Shown here in pieces: positions 27,161 to 34,169 of a DNA stretch of 64,000 nt; the stretch's first letter is position 1, and each line of letters begins with the position of its first letter. Both the position numbers and the translations under genes were made by a program. The stretch comes from Terriglobales bacterium (GTDB lineage Bacteria > Acidobacteriota > Terriglobia > Terriglobales > Acidobacteriaceae). The notes below the pieces were generated by a model that was not told where the DNA came from, made no database searches, and saw nothing but the letters and a program-made list of their open reading frames with translations. The DNA is taken from contig JAICWP010000005.1 of NCBI GenBank assembly GCA_025934735.1, positions 62,001 through 126,000 of the forward strand, given 5' to 3'.

Positions 27161-27306
27161 GCCACCCCCGCGAGGGCAGGTTCGCCGCAGTATTCTGGTA
27201 AAAGCATCGCGTACGCCTCGTCCGTCGCTTTCAATTCGGCTTCCGCGTTCTCTTCCGCTCTGGCCACCGCCGCCATCAATTCGTCAATGATTGTTCCGCT
27301 GAACAT
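27157..27306 (-). CDS. 49-aa ORF between rsmH and ftsL
   Basis: A short ORF not seen by length-limited gene finders. It starts ATG at 27306 behind GGCAGGAGG, an excellent ribosome site, and stops with a TGA that overlaps the ftsL ATG by 4 nt (ATGA). The peptide begins MFSGTIIDELMAAVARAE, continues as an acidic, Ala/Glu-rich amphipathic helix (ENAEAELKATDEAYAML) and ends GEPALAGVA. No membrane segment is present. The ribosome site, overlap and codon use similar to its neighbours support translation. The function is unknown. It may be a divisome accessory peptide, or it may only deliver ribosomes to ftsL. Confidence 0.7.
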   Translation of the reverse strand: MFSGTIIDELMAAVARAEENAEAELKATDEAYAMLLPEYCGEPALAGVA

Positions 27307-27347
27307 CGTGTTCCTCCTGCCCTACCCTCAGCCTGGTGAACCTGATT

Positions 27348-28247
27348 TCAAATTCTTTCCGCGGCCCTCAGCTTGGTGCTGCGCGAACGCGGGTTCAAAG
27401 CGATCTCCTCTGCCGTTGCTCCCACCGGCTTTTTTGTCAGCAGCCGGTAAACTCCGTTGCGGGCTCCTTCGCGCAGCGCGTCTTTCACGATGCGGTCCTC
27501 CAGCGAGTGGAAACTGATGATCACCAGCCTCCCGCCCGGCCTAAGCACATGGGGCGCCGCGCCTTCGCTCAGCAGCCCCCGCAAATCGTCCAGTTCGCGG
27601 TTTACGAATATTCGGATTGCCTGGAAAGTGCGCGTCGCCGGATGAATGCGCTCATGTTTCATTGACCGGGCCGCGGCCCATACCACCTCCTCCAATTGCT
27701 TGGTGGAGCGTATCGGCCGCGACCGGACAATGGCTCTGGCGATTCTCCGCGACCTCCTTTCCTCACCGAATTCGTAAATCACATCGGCGAGACTTTTCTC
27801 GTCGAGGCGATTTACCACTTGATCGGCGGTCAGCTCGGCTTGCGGGTCCATCCGCATATCGAGCGCTCCTTCCGCCTGAAAACTGAATCCCCGTGCCGCA
27901 TCGTCAAGCTGCAGGCTGCTCACGCCCAGGTCGGCCAGCAGGCCGTCGGCCGAAGCCGCCTCTACCCGCTGCCCAATCTCGGCGAACGAACCCTGCAGCA
28001 AGCTCACCTGCGGCCATTCCCCTTGCGGGGGCGGCTGCAAACGGCGCCGGGCTATCTCCAGCGCGGTGGGATCCTTATCGAGGCCAATCAAATGTCCCCG
28101 TGCGCCCAGGCGTTTTGCGATTTCGTAGCTGTGCCCGCCAAGGCCCACGGTGGCATCTATATAGGTCCCGCCACGCTGAACGGCCAAAAAGTCGATCGCT
28201 TCTTTTAAAAGAACCGAAACATGGCCAAGTTCCGCTTTGTCGACCAT
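27348..28247 (-). CDS. rsmH: 16S rRNA (cytosine1402-N4)-methyltransferase
   Basis: A 299-aa MraW/RsmH protein that methylates C1402 in the 16S rRNA P-site. The N-terminus HVSVLLKEAIDFLAVQRGG, the SAM motif YIDATVGLGGHSYEIAKRL, GLDKDPTALEIARRRL, DGLLADLGVSSLQLDDAARGFSF, MRMDPQ and the C-terminal LVIISFHSLEDRIVKDAL are all family hallmarks. It follows mraZ at 41 bp, as in most bacteria. Confidence 0.97.
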   Translation of the reverse strand: MVDKAELGHVSVLLKEAIDFLAVQRGGTYIDATVGLGGHSYEIAKRLGARGHLIGLDKDPTALEIARRRLQPPPQGEWPQVSLLQGSFAEIGQRVEAASADGLLADLGVSSLQLDDAARGFSFQAEGALDMRMDPQAELTADQVVNRLDEKSLADVIYEFGEERRSRRIARAIVRSRPIRSTKQLEEVVWAAARSMKHERIHPATRTFQAIRIFVNRELDDLRGLLSEGAAPHVLRPGGRLVIISFHSLEDRIVKDALREGARNGVYRLLTKKPVGATAEEIALNPRSRSTKLRAAERI

Positions 28248-28288
28248 GCCGCCCCGCTGAGGGGCCCCTCACTCCCCTAAATCCCTGC

Positions 28289-28726
28289 CTAGATCCCCAG
28301 GTCGTCGAGGTTCTTCTCATCCTCGGCGGTGAAGGCTTCTTCCACTTCCTGGCGCACGCCTTCCATGCTCTGTACTTCCAACCGGTTCAGGTAGCCCATT
28401 ACCGCTACCTCGCCTTTGAGTTGCGCCGAGTCGCGCAGCAACTGCGGCAGCAGCAGCCGTCCCTGGCTGTCCATTTCCGCCACCTGCCCCCAGTAGTTCG
28501 TGCGCGTCAGGAACTTCTTCTTTGTGGGGTTGAAGGTGGAAAGGCCCGCCAGTTTCTGCTCGATGCGCTCCCATTCCTCGAAGGGATAAATCTGGGCACT
28601 CTTCCCATCCAGACTGGTTATGTAGAATTGCGTGCTGTACTTCTCGTCGATAACGCGCTTGAATTCCGCGGGCACCTTGAGCCGCCCTTTTTCGTCCACG
28701 CGGGTTGGGTGATTGCCGCGAAACAT
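28289..28726 (-). CDS. mraZ: Transcriptional regulator MraZ
   Basis: A 145-aa protein with two SpoVT-AbrB-like MraZ repeats. The first is MFRGNHPTRVDEKGRLKVPAEF and the second, near residue 75, reads QVAEMDSQGRLLLPQLLRD; each has the DxxGR core. MraZ assembles into rings that bind tandem repeats at the promoter of its own operon. Just such repeats lie at 28911-28940, about 185-214 bp upstream, which supports autoregulation. It is the first gene of the dcw cluster. Confidence 0.96.
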   Translation of the reverse strand: MFRGNHPTRVDEKGRLKVPAEFKRVIDEKYSTQFYITSLDGKSAQIYPFEEWERIEQKLAGLSTFNPTKKKFLTRTNYWGQVAEMDSQGRLLLPQLLRDSAQLKGEVAVMGYLNRLEVQSMEGVRQEVEEAFTAEDEKNLDDLGI

Positions 28727-28910
28727 GATTCCGGCCCCGGTTCGGGGTTTTTCTTACGTGGGCTGCTACTACGGCAGCCAGGGAGGAGGTCAAAAAGGTC
28801 GCTAATTCCTTGCTTTCACTTGCGTTAGGGCTGTTGTTTGGGCTGTCAGCCTTTAATTCCACTGGCGCTCCTGAAAACAGCAACTTTGCCCATGGCGACC
28901 GTACTGCTTG

Positions 28911-28964
28911 ACCACTTTCTACCACTTTCGACCACCATCCTACTATCAACTTCTTTGCTGTCAA
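28911..28964 (-). promoter_or_regulatory. dcw/mraZ promoter with three MraZ-box repeats
   Basis: On the minus strand a consensus -35 TTGACA (28964-28959) is followed after 16 bp by TAGGAT (28942-28937). Three head-to-tail 10-bp units (GTGGTCGAAA, GTGGTAGAAA, GTGGTCAAGC) occupy 28940-28911, covering the -10 box and expected start near 28930. The GTGG core at 10-bp pitch and the AAAGTGG reading match described MraZ sites in E. coli and Mycoplasma. Bound MraZ would block initiation. The leader to mraZ is then about 200 nt. Confidence 0.75.
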
Positions 28965-29549
28965 TAGGAATTTCGTAGGTCATTGGACGCGCTCCGATCG
29001 CAAAAATAAAAACTCCACAGCTTGTGCTTTTAGCGAAGCGCCCCCCAAGGACTTGCGGTTTACCATCCTGGTTCGTGAGGACTTGCGGCCTGAAATCCCG
29101 TTTTGAATCAGAGCAATGGCTGGAAAGACCTGTGGAAAAGTGCTTTTCTTGCTCGACCACCTCGCAATTCGCCCCGCCTCATGCCCACGGCAATGCAGTT
29201 CAAGCTGCTGAACCTAAAGCTCTCTAACGCTCACAACAGGGGTTTCGATCAGGTGCTGACGGTAATGGACGCGGGCCGTGAAATGGTGCCCTCGTTCCGC
29301 CTTGTTCCAGGGCTTCGCTTGCGAGGCAAGTGGCTGGCGCGCGCTACGGAGTGCGAAAGTGACCCTTTTTACCGATATAACGGACCAAAGCGGTTTAAGT
29401 CCTGCCACAAATTTGTTCCCCCAGCCACGGGATGGGCCGCGGGCACGCTGTTCGCGATTGTGGGCTATGAGGTGGGGTTCGGGGCGATCTGGGTGTATTT
29501 GGTGCGCCGGTCTCGCCCCTTCCCCAATGACTGTATGTTATTTCGGAAG
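28965..29549. other. Long gap upstream of the dcw promoter; no firm gene
   Basis: I find no well-supported gene. One plus-strand frame (29103-29573) has a short stretch, VPGLRLRGKWLARA (29304-29345), that resembles the core of SymE-type toxins, but the rest does not fit and no ribosome site is clear, so it may be a decayed remnant. The segment has a lower GC content near 28990-29020 than its surroundings. Confidence 0.4.
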
Positions 29550-29600
29550 GGCGCAGCTTCAGCTGCGCCGTAAGATCGGCCTGGTATGACGGCTTCAGCC
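29550..29600. repeat. TTCA-loop hairpin repeats
   Basis: GGCGCAGC-TTCA-GCTGCGCC (29550-29569) and a shorter GGC-TTCA-GCC (29591-29600) lie downstream of the oxidoreductase gene on the minus strand. They belong to the same family as hairpins at 8231, 8271, 51130 and 59531. Confidence 0.75.
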
Positions 29601-29643
29601 GCTGAGGGTCGCCTTCGGAGAACAACAACCCTCGGCGAGCGCC

Positions 29644-30654
29644 TCAGGCCTCCGCCACCTTCAGGATCAGCTTGCCAAAATTTTCGCCGGTAAACAACTT
29701 GAGCAGCGCCTCCGGGAAATTCTGCAGGCCATCAACCATGTCCTCGCGCGATTTAAGCTTCCCTGCCGCCATCCAGCCCGCCATCTCCCGTGCGGCCTGC
29801 GGATAGCGATCCATGAAATCGGTAACCAGCATCCCTTTCATGGTGGCGCGGTTCACCAGCAGCGAAAGATAGTTGCTTGGCCCTTTCACCGGAGTGGTGT
29901 TGTTGTATTGCGAAATGCCGCCGCAAATAACGATTCGCGCGCCCAGGTTGATTTGCGCCAGCACCGCATCCAGAATGTCGCTGCCGACATTATCGAAATA
30001 AACATCAATGCCCTTGGGGCAATTCTTGCGCAACCCGACCGTCACCTCTTCGTTTTTGTAATCAATGGCCGCGTCGAATCCCAGCTCGCCGGTGATGTAC
30101 TGGCACTTCTTTGCCCCGCCGGCGATGCCCACCGCGCGGCAGCCTTTAATTTTGGCGATCTGGCCTACCACCGAACCCACCGCCCCCGCTGCGGCTGAGA
30201 CCACCACGGTGTTGCCGGACTGGGGAGCGCCGGTCTCGAGCAGGCCGAAGTAGGCGGTCATGCCCGGCATGCCCAGCACGCTCAGGTATTTGGGCAAAGG
30301 CGCCAGCCGGGTATCCACCTTGCTCAGGCCTTTGCCGTCGGATATGGCGTACTCCTGCACGCCCAACATGCCGTACACGTGATCGCCCACGGCAAAATTC
30401 GGGTTTTTCGATTCGACGACCCGGCCGGCAGCCAGCGCCCGCATCACTTCGCCGATACCCACTGGCGGCATGTAGGAGCGCATCGCGCTCACCCAGCCGC
30501 GCATGGCCGGATCGAGCGAAATCTGCAGCACCTTGATCAGGAATTCTCCGTCGCCGGGCTGGCGCACCGGCTCTTCGGCGTAATTCCAGTCGCTGCATTT
30601 GGGCATACCCACGGGGCGGACAGCCAGGCGGAATTGGTGGTTTGCAATATTCAT
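29644..30654 (-). CDS. NADP-dependent zinc-free medium-chain oxidoreductase (CurA/YncB-like)
   Basis: A 336-aa medium-chain dehydrogenase/reductase without zinc-binding cysteines. The start at 30654 gives MNIANHQFRLAVRPVGMP, the usual N-terminus of this family; longer readings are unconserved. The N-terminal GroES-like domain holds LQISLDPAMRGWVSA, and the Rossmann core reads VVVSAAAGAVGSVVGQIAK near residue 155, followed by GADAAIDYK-like LGFDAAIDYKNEEV. The YFDNVGSDILDAVL and GGISQYN blocks are characteristic of curcumin/leukotriene B4 reductase-like enzymes that reduce alkenal double bonds with NADPH. The natural substrate is unknown; a detoxification role is plausible. It lies 17 bp after the DUF1835 gene. 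Confidence 0.88.
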   Translation of the reverse strand: MNIANHQFRLAVRPVGMPKCSDWNYAEEPVRQPGDGEFLIKVLQISLDPAMRGWVSAMRSYMPPVGIGEVMRALAAGRVVESKNPNFAVGDHVYGMLGVQEYAISDGKGLSKVDTRLAPLPKYLSVLGMPGMTAYFGLLETGAPQSGNTVVVSAAAGAVGSVVGQIAKIKGCRAVGIAGGAKKCQYITGELGFDAAIDYKNEEVTVGLRKNCPKGIDVYFDNVGSDILDAVLAQINLGARIVICGGISQYNNTTPVKGPSNYLSLLVNRATMKGMLVTDFMDRYPQAAREMAGWMAAGKLKSREDMVDGLQNFPEALLKLFTGENFGKLILKVAEA

Positions 30655-30671
30655 AATCGTTCTTTCTGGAC

Positions 30672-31622
30672 TCATCTCCCGCCGCGGGCCGATACAATCC
30701 GGCGGACGGCCTTGTCCCAGCGCCAAGAAACCTCGTTTCCGACCAAATGTACGCCGCCGATCCAGTAATCTACTCCGTTGAGTTGAACGTGATCGGCCTT
30801 ACGCCTGAGCACACCGCGACCGAGATCGGTCAGAACGACCTGGGACTTATATCGCAGATGCCCTTTGCCATTTCGCACAACTTTCACCAAAGGATTTTTC
30901 ACTTCCACACAACGCTTCAGTAGGTCGAACAAGAAGGAGTCGCCTACCGATTCGGCGCTCAAAACCGCCGCGACAGCAACCGAAATTCTTGTCTCTTCTC
31001 GAGATTCGATTTCCTTCAGCAGCTTGCGCTGTAGTCGGGAGAGTCCGTCCCCTTTCCCTGGATACTCGCGGAGCACCCAAGTAATGGCACGCTTCAGTCC
31101 TGGAACGCTTAGACGCCTGCTCAGCAACCGGCTGAGGCGGGCAGGCGTGGGAGACCGAAAGGCCTGCCAGACTACTTTTGCGATTCGCATGTGGCCCGAG
31201 GTCACGGCTCGCCGCCTGGAGTAAGCCTGAACCATCTGCGTCGGATTCAGAACTCCGCCGTGCTCTGCAACCCACGACAGCCGCTTCGGTGCTCTCTTCT
31301 CCTCACCGAACCATGAAAGCAACTGGACCAGGCTCAGTTCACACAGCGTGCAGTCGGACCCAAACCATAACACCACCTCTTCGTAGTCGCCGTAGGTTGC
31401 GAGATTGGCGTCTCGACTGACAAACTCCCTGGAACTCTTGCCAGCTGTCCAGAACTTAGAGCGTGATCGGCTCAACTGCCGCAATGACATGCCCTCAGGC
31501 ACAGGCCCGGAGTAAAGTGCATCACGCCACGAAAGTACCTCACCTTCGCGGCCTAGTGCAGTTTGGCGAAGTGTTCCGCTCGCCGAGTCGCCGTCGACAA
31601 TATGCAATGTCCGCTTCGACAT
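30672..31622 (-). CDS. DUF1835-domain protein
   Basis: A 316-aa protein. The ATG at 31622 gives MSKRTLHIVDGDSASGTLRQ, which fits the start of the DUF1835 domain, including the later LSWRDALYSGPVPEG segment. The C-terminal half carries TPARLSRLLSRR and GLSRLQRKLLKEIE, resembling the companion DUF3658-like region of two-domain members, and ends with VLTDLGRGVLRRKADH, a winged-helix-like pattern. The biochemical function is unknown. Codon use looks somewhat less GC-biased than its neighbours, consistent with but not proving transfer. No clear ribosome site is visible. Confidence 0.75.
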   Translation of the reverse strand: MSKRTLHIVDGDSASGTLRQTALGREGEVLSWRDALYSGPVPEGMSLRQLSRSRSKFWTAGKSSREFVSRDANLATYGDYEEVVLWFGSDCTLCELSLVQLLSWFGEEKRAPKRLSWVAEHGGVLNPTQMVQAYSRRRAVTSGHMRIAKVVWQAFRSPTPARLSRLLSRRLSVPGLKRAITWVLREYPGKGDGLSRLQRKLLKEIESREETRISVAVAAVLSAESVGDSFLFDLLKRCVEVKNPLVKVVRNGKGHLRYKSQVVLTDLGRGVLRRKADHVQLNGVDYWIGGVHLVGNEVSWRWDKAVRRIVSARGGR

Positions 31623-31698
31623 ATGACAAAAACACGCGTGTTGGAGCCGCTGCCTTTCATTCGTACCGCTACTCCCGACTCGCGACTCCCAACTCCCG

Positions 31699-32067
31699 CT
31701 ACGAACGCACCTTCTCCACCACCACGGCGGTGCCGTAGGCCAGCACTTCGGTGACGCCCTGCATGATTTCGGTGGCGTCGTAGCGCGCGCCCACCACCGC
31801 ATTGGCGCCAAGCTGGCCGGCGTGCTCCAGCATGAGGTCGAAGGATTCCTCCCGCGTCTTCTCGCATAACTTGGTCAGGAGCGTGATGTTGCCGCCCACC
31901 AGCGTCTGCAGGCTTGCGCCGATCGTTCCCAATACAGAACGGGACCGCACCGTGATCCCCCGCACCACGCCCAGGTTGCGCACTGTGCGGTAGCCCTCGA
32001 GTTCAAAAGCGGTTGTCACCATGCGGTGGTCAATGATTATGGATGCCGGCATGCCCGTGGTCGCCAT
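31699..32067 (-). CDS. YbjQ/UPF0145 (heavy-metal-binding-like) protein
   Basis: A 122-aa protein started at the ATG at 32067, which has GGAGG in front. Conserved family blocks are [22 protein letters not shown] near residue 22, the [26 protein letters not shown] helix and [17 protein letters not shown] before the C-terminal [11 protein letters not shown]. The family forms pentamers; a heavy-metal role is only suggested by old annotation. Translation from earlier in-frame codons would run through the AT-rich repeat and is unlikely. Confidence 0.88.
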   Translation of the reverse strand: MATTGMPASIIIDHRMVTTAFELEGYRTVRNLGVVRGITVRSRSVLGTIGASLQTLVGGNITLLTKLCEKTREESFDLMLEHAGQLGANAVVGARYDATEIMQGVTEVLAYGTAVVVEKVRS

Positions 32068-32082
32068 GGGTCCTCCGATTGG

Positions 32083-32183
32083 TAATTGAGTAGGTCCGAT
32101 TTGTAATTGAGTAATTTGTAAATTGTAAATTTCAGTGCGCGGTAATGAATTACAAATTACAAATTGCCGAGTTACAAATCCCC
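32083..32183. repeat. AT-rich array of TTGTAATTGAGTAATT words
   Basis: Words such as GTAATTGAGTA, TTTGTAATTGAGTAA and ATTACAAATTACAAATTG form imperfect direct and inverted copies in the divergent gap between the YbjQ-like and sialidase-like genes. It is the same type as 16497-16605. Confidence 0.65.
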
Positions 32184-32197
32184 CTAGGCGCAACGCA

Positions 32198-32203
32198 TAT
32201 AAT
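32198..32203 (+). promoter_or_regulatory. Consensus -10 box TATAAT of the sialidase-like gene
   Basis: A perfect TATAAT ends 8 nt before the ATG at 32212. There is no Shine-Dalgarno sequence, so the message is probably leaderless. No good -35 hexamer lies 16-18 bp upstream. Confidence 0.55.
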
Positions 32204-32211
32204 CACCCCGC

Positions 32212-33633
32212 ATGGCCTGTCGAATTCTACGCTCCGCCGCCGCGCTTCCCCTGCTATTCTCCGCCTTGCTGGCCGCGCAGCAGCTTGCGCCCGCACCCGG
32301 AACCCACGTTCTTCAGGTGACGCCGGAAGCCGGCTACTTCAATGAGCCCTCCATCGCGGTGAATCCCCGCAACCCGCAGCAGATCGTAGCCGCCTACCAG
32401 GTGCCTGCCCACGTCGCCTATTCGCACGACGCCGGCCGCACCTGGAGTGAAGTCCCGGGCATCGCGCCCAAGAATTACAAAATATCGGGCGACGTTTCCG
32501 TCACCTACGACGCCCATGGCCACGCCATCCTGTGCTACATCGCCTTCGATAAGCTAGGCACCGCCAACTACTGGGCCCACAATGCCACGCGCAACGGGAT
32601 CTTTATCAAGCGCTCGCTGGATGGCGGCAAGACCTGGGAGGAGAATGCCATCCCGGTTATCGAGCACGCCACCCTGCCCGGCATCCCCTTCGAGGACAAA
32701 CCCTACATTGCGGCCGACAACAGCAGCGGCCCCTACTCCGGCAACCTGTATGTGGGCTGGACGCAGTTCACGCTGACCAAGTCGGTGATTCTGTTTTCGC
32801 GTTCCACCAATGGAGGCAAGACCTGGTCCGCGCCCATCGAGATCAGCACCCATGAAGGCCTGCCCCGCGACGACAATGGCGCGGTCGAAGGCTTCACCGG
32901 GGCGGTCGGACGGGATGGCGCGCTCTACGTGGTCTGGGCCGACGGCAGCAGCATCGCCTTCACTGAATCCCGTGACGGTGGCCACAGCTTCTCGCGCAGC
33001 CACAAGATTCTGGATACGGCGCCTTCGTATTTCGACGTGGAAGATGTGTCCCGCTCCAACGGCTTCCCGGAAATCGGGATTGGCCCGAGCGGCGGCAAGG
33101 CTGGCATTCTCTATGTAACCTGGAGCGACTACCGCAACGGCGACGTGGACGTTTTCTGCTCCACTTCCCGCGACCACGGCCGCAGGTGGACGCCGGCAAT
33201 GCGGGTCAATTCCGACCCAGTGCATGATGGCACTGACCAGTTCTTTCAGTGGCTGGCGGTGGATCCCCGAACCGGAGCTGCCAATATTATTTTTTATGAC
33301 CGACGCGCCGACGCGCAGAATGTGAAAACCACAGTGACTCTGGCCAGCTCGAGCAATGGGGGCAAATCATTTACTAATTACGCCTGGACCGCGGAACCAT
33401 TTGCCAGCCATCGCCAGTTCGTCGGCGACTACCTTGGTATAACCGCCTGGCAGGGACGCGTGTACGGCATTTGGACGGAGGTCACGCCCGTGCCACCCGC
33501 CAAGCCGGGAACGGAAAAGGCGGCGAAGGCTCAGCCCGAGCAACATCGCACCATTGTCAAGCTGGGAGTCGCGCAATTTCCGTCCGCCAATTTGCCGGTA
33601 AAAGCGGTGGACGGGGCGTCCGCCAAGCGTTAG
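32212..33633 (+). CDS. Secreted sialidase-like BNR/Asp-box protein
   Basis: A 473-aa exported protein with a signal peptide (ALPLLFSALLAAQ, cleavage near residue 23) and a six-bladed propeller marked by Asp-box motifs: SHDAGRTW, SLDGGKTW, STNGGKTW, SRDGGHSF, SRDHGRRW and SSNGGKSF. Sialidases and related glycosidases use this fold, but the catalytic Arg triad cannot be confirmed from sequence alone, so enzyme activity is uncertain. The FDRIP-type (RIP) motif is not obvious. The C-terminus is Lys/Pro-rich. It is transcribed divergently from the YbjQ-like gene with a -10 box right before the start. Confidence 0.8.
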   Translation: MACRILRSAAALPLLFSALLAAQQLAPAPGTHVLQVTPEAGYFNEPSIAVNPRNPQQIVAAYQVPAHVAYSHDAGRTWSEVPGIAPKNYKISGDVSVTYDAHGHAILCYIAFDKLGTANYWAHNATRNGIFIKRSLDGGKTWEENAIPVIEHATLPGIPFEDKPYIAADNSSGPYSGNLYVGWTQFTLTKSVILFSRSTNGGKTWSAPIEISTHEGLPRDDNGAVEGFTGAVGRDGALYVVWADGSSIAFTESRDGGHSFSRSHKILDTAPSYFDVEDVSRSNGFPEIGIGPSGGKAGILYVTWSDYRNGDVDVFCSTSRDHGRRWTPAMRVNSDPVHDGTDQFFQWLAVDPRTGAANIIFYDRRADAQNVKTTVTLASSSNGGKSFTNYAWTAEPFASHRQFVGDYLGITAWQGRVYGIWTEVTPVPPAKPGTEKAAKAQPEQHRTIVKLGVAQFPSANLPVKAVDGASAKR

Positions 33634-33699
33634 GCTAGCTGTAATCAGTGCGCCACATTTGTCTGGATCTTGCGGGAACCTGCCCGCCTGGAGTCACAG

Positions 33700-33921
33700 A
33701 TGAAGACGTGTGCTCACGAAGTGCCAAGCGCCGGCATGCCTTACGAAGTCCTCACCTGCGGCGCTCCCGTTCCGGGAGACGGCGAGATTTGTGCCGAATG
33801 TGGTGGCGAATTCTGTTCCCTGCACCTGACCCGCTGCGACTGCTGTGGCGAGGCAGTGTGCACACGCTGCGCCTTCCACCATGGCAAAGTGTGCTCCTAC
33901 AACGAGGTTGCCGCTTCCTGA
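33700..33921 (+). CDS. Small cysteine/histidine-rich putative zinc-binding protein
   Basis: A 73-aa protein. The ATG at 33700 has GGAG at good spacing; a TTG at 33670 could extend it by ten residues. It carries CAH, CGAP, then CAECGGEFCSLHLTRCDCCGEAVCTRCAFHHGK in three or four Cx2C-like knuckles, resembling a B-box or treble-clef zinc finger. The B-box-like order (CxxC...CxLH...CDxC...CxxC...H) suggests two bound zinc ions. It stands just before the sigma-54 activator gene. Function unknown. Confidence 0.7.
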   Translation: MKTCAHEVPSAGMPYEVLTCGAPVPGDGEICAECGGEFCSLHLTRCDCCGEAVCTRCAFHHGKVCSYNEVAAS

Positions 33922-34169
33922 ACCCGCCAGGAAACTGTGAGCTGCAGGTTGCCGCCGCCACGCGCGCGCATCTTTACATTTCTCCGCGCACTGTAAATTC
34001 TGCCTTAGCCTATTTGCAACCCGCATGAATGGTGTTATCACTAGCTTAGCTTGGGTCAAAACTCAAGGTGTTACCGTTTGCTAGCAGCGGTTCCGCGGTC
34101 ATGTTTGGGTAGCGGTTAGGCGCCGGTACTCCCTCCCGGCCTACGGATCAGAACGCAGAAAGCAGTCGG

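Noticed and set aside
28846-28893. 15-codon upstream ORF (MGKVAVFRSASGIKG) in the mraZ leader
   Set aside because: It has a start and stop but no ribosome site and no sign of a leader-peptide/attenuator structure, so I did not call it a gene.
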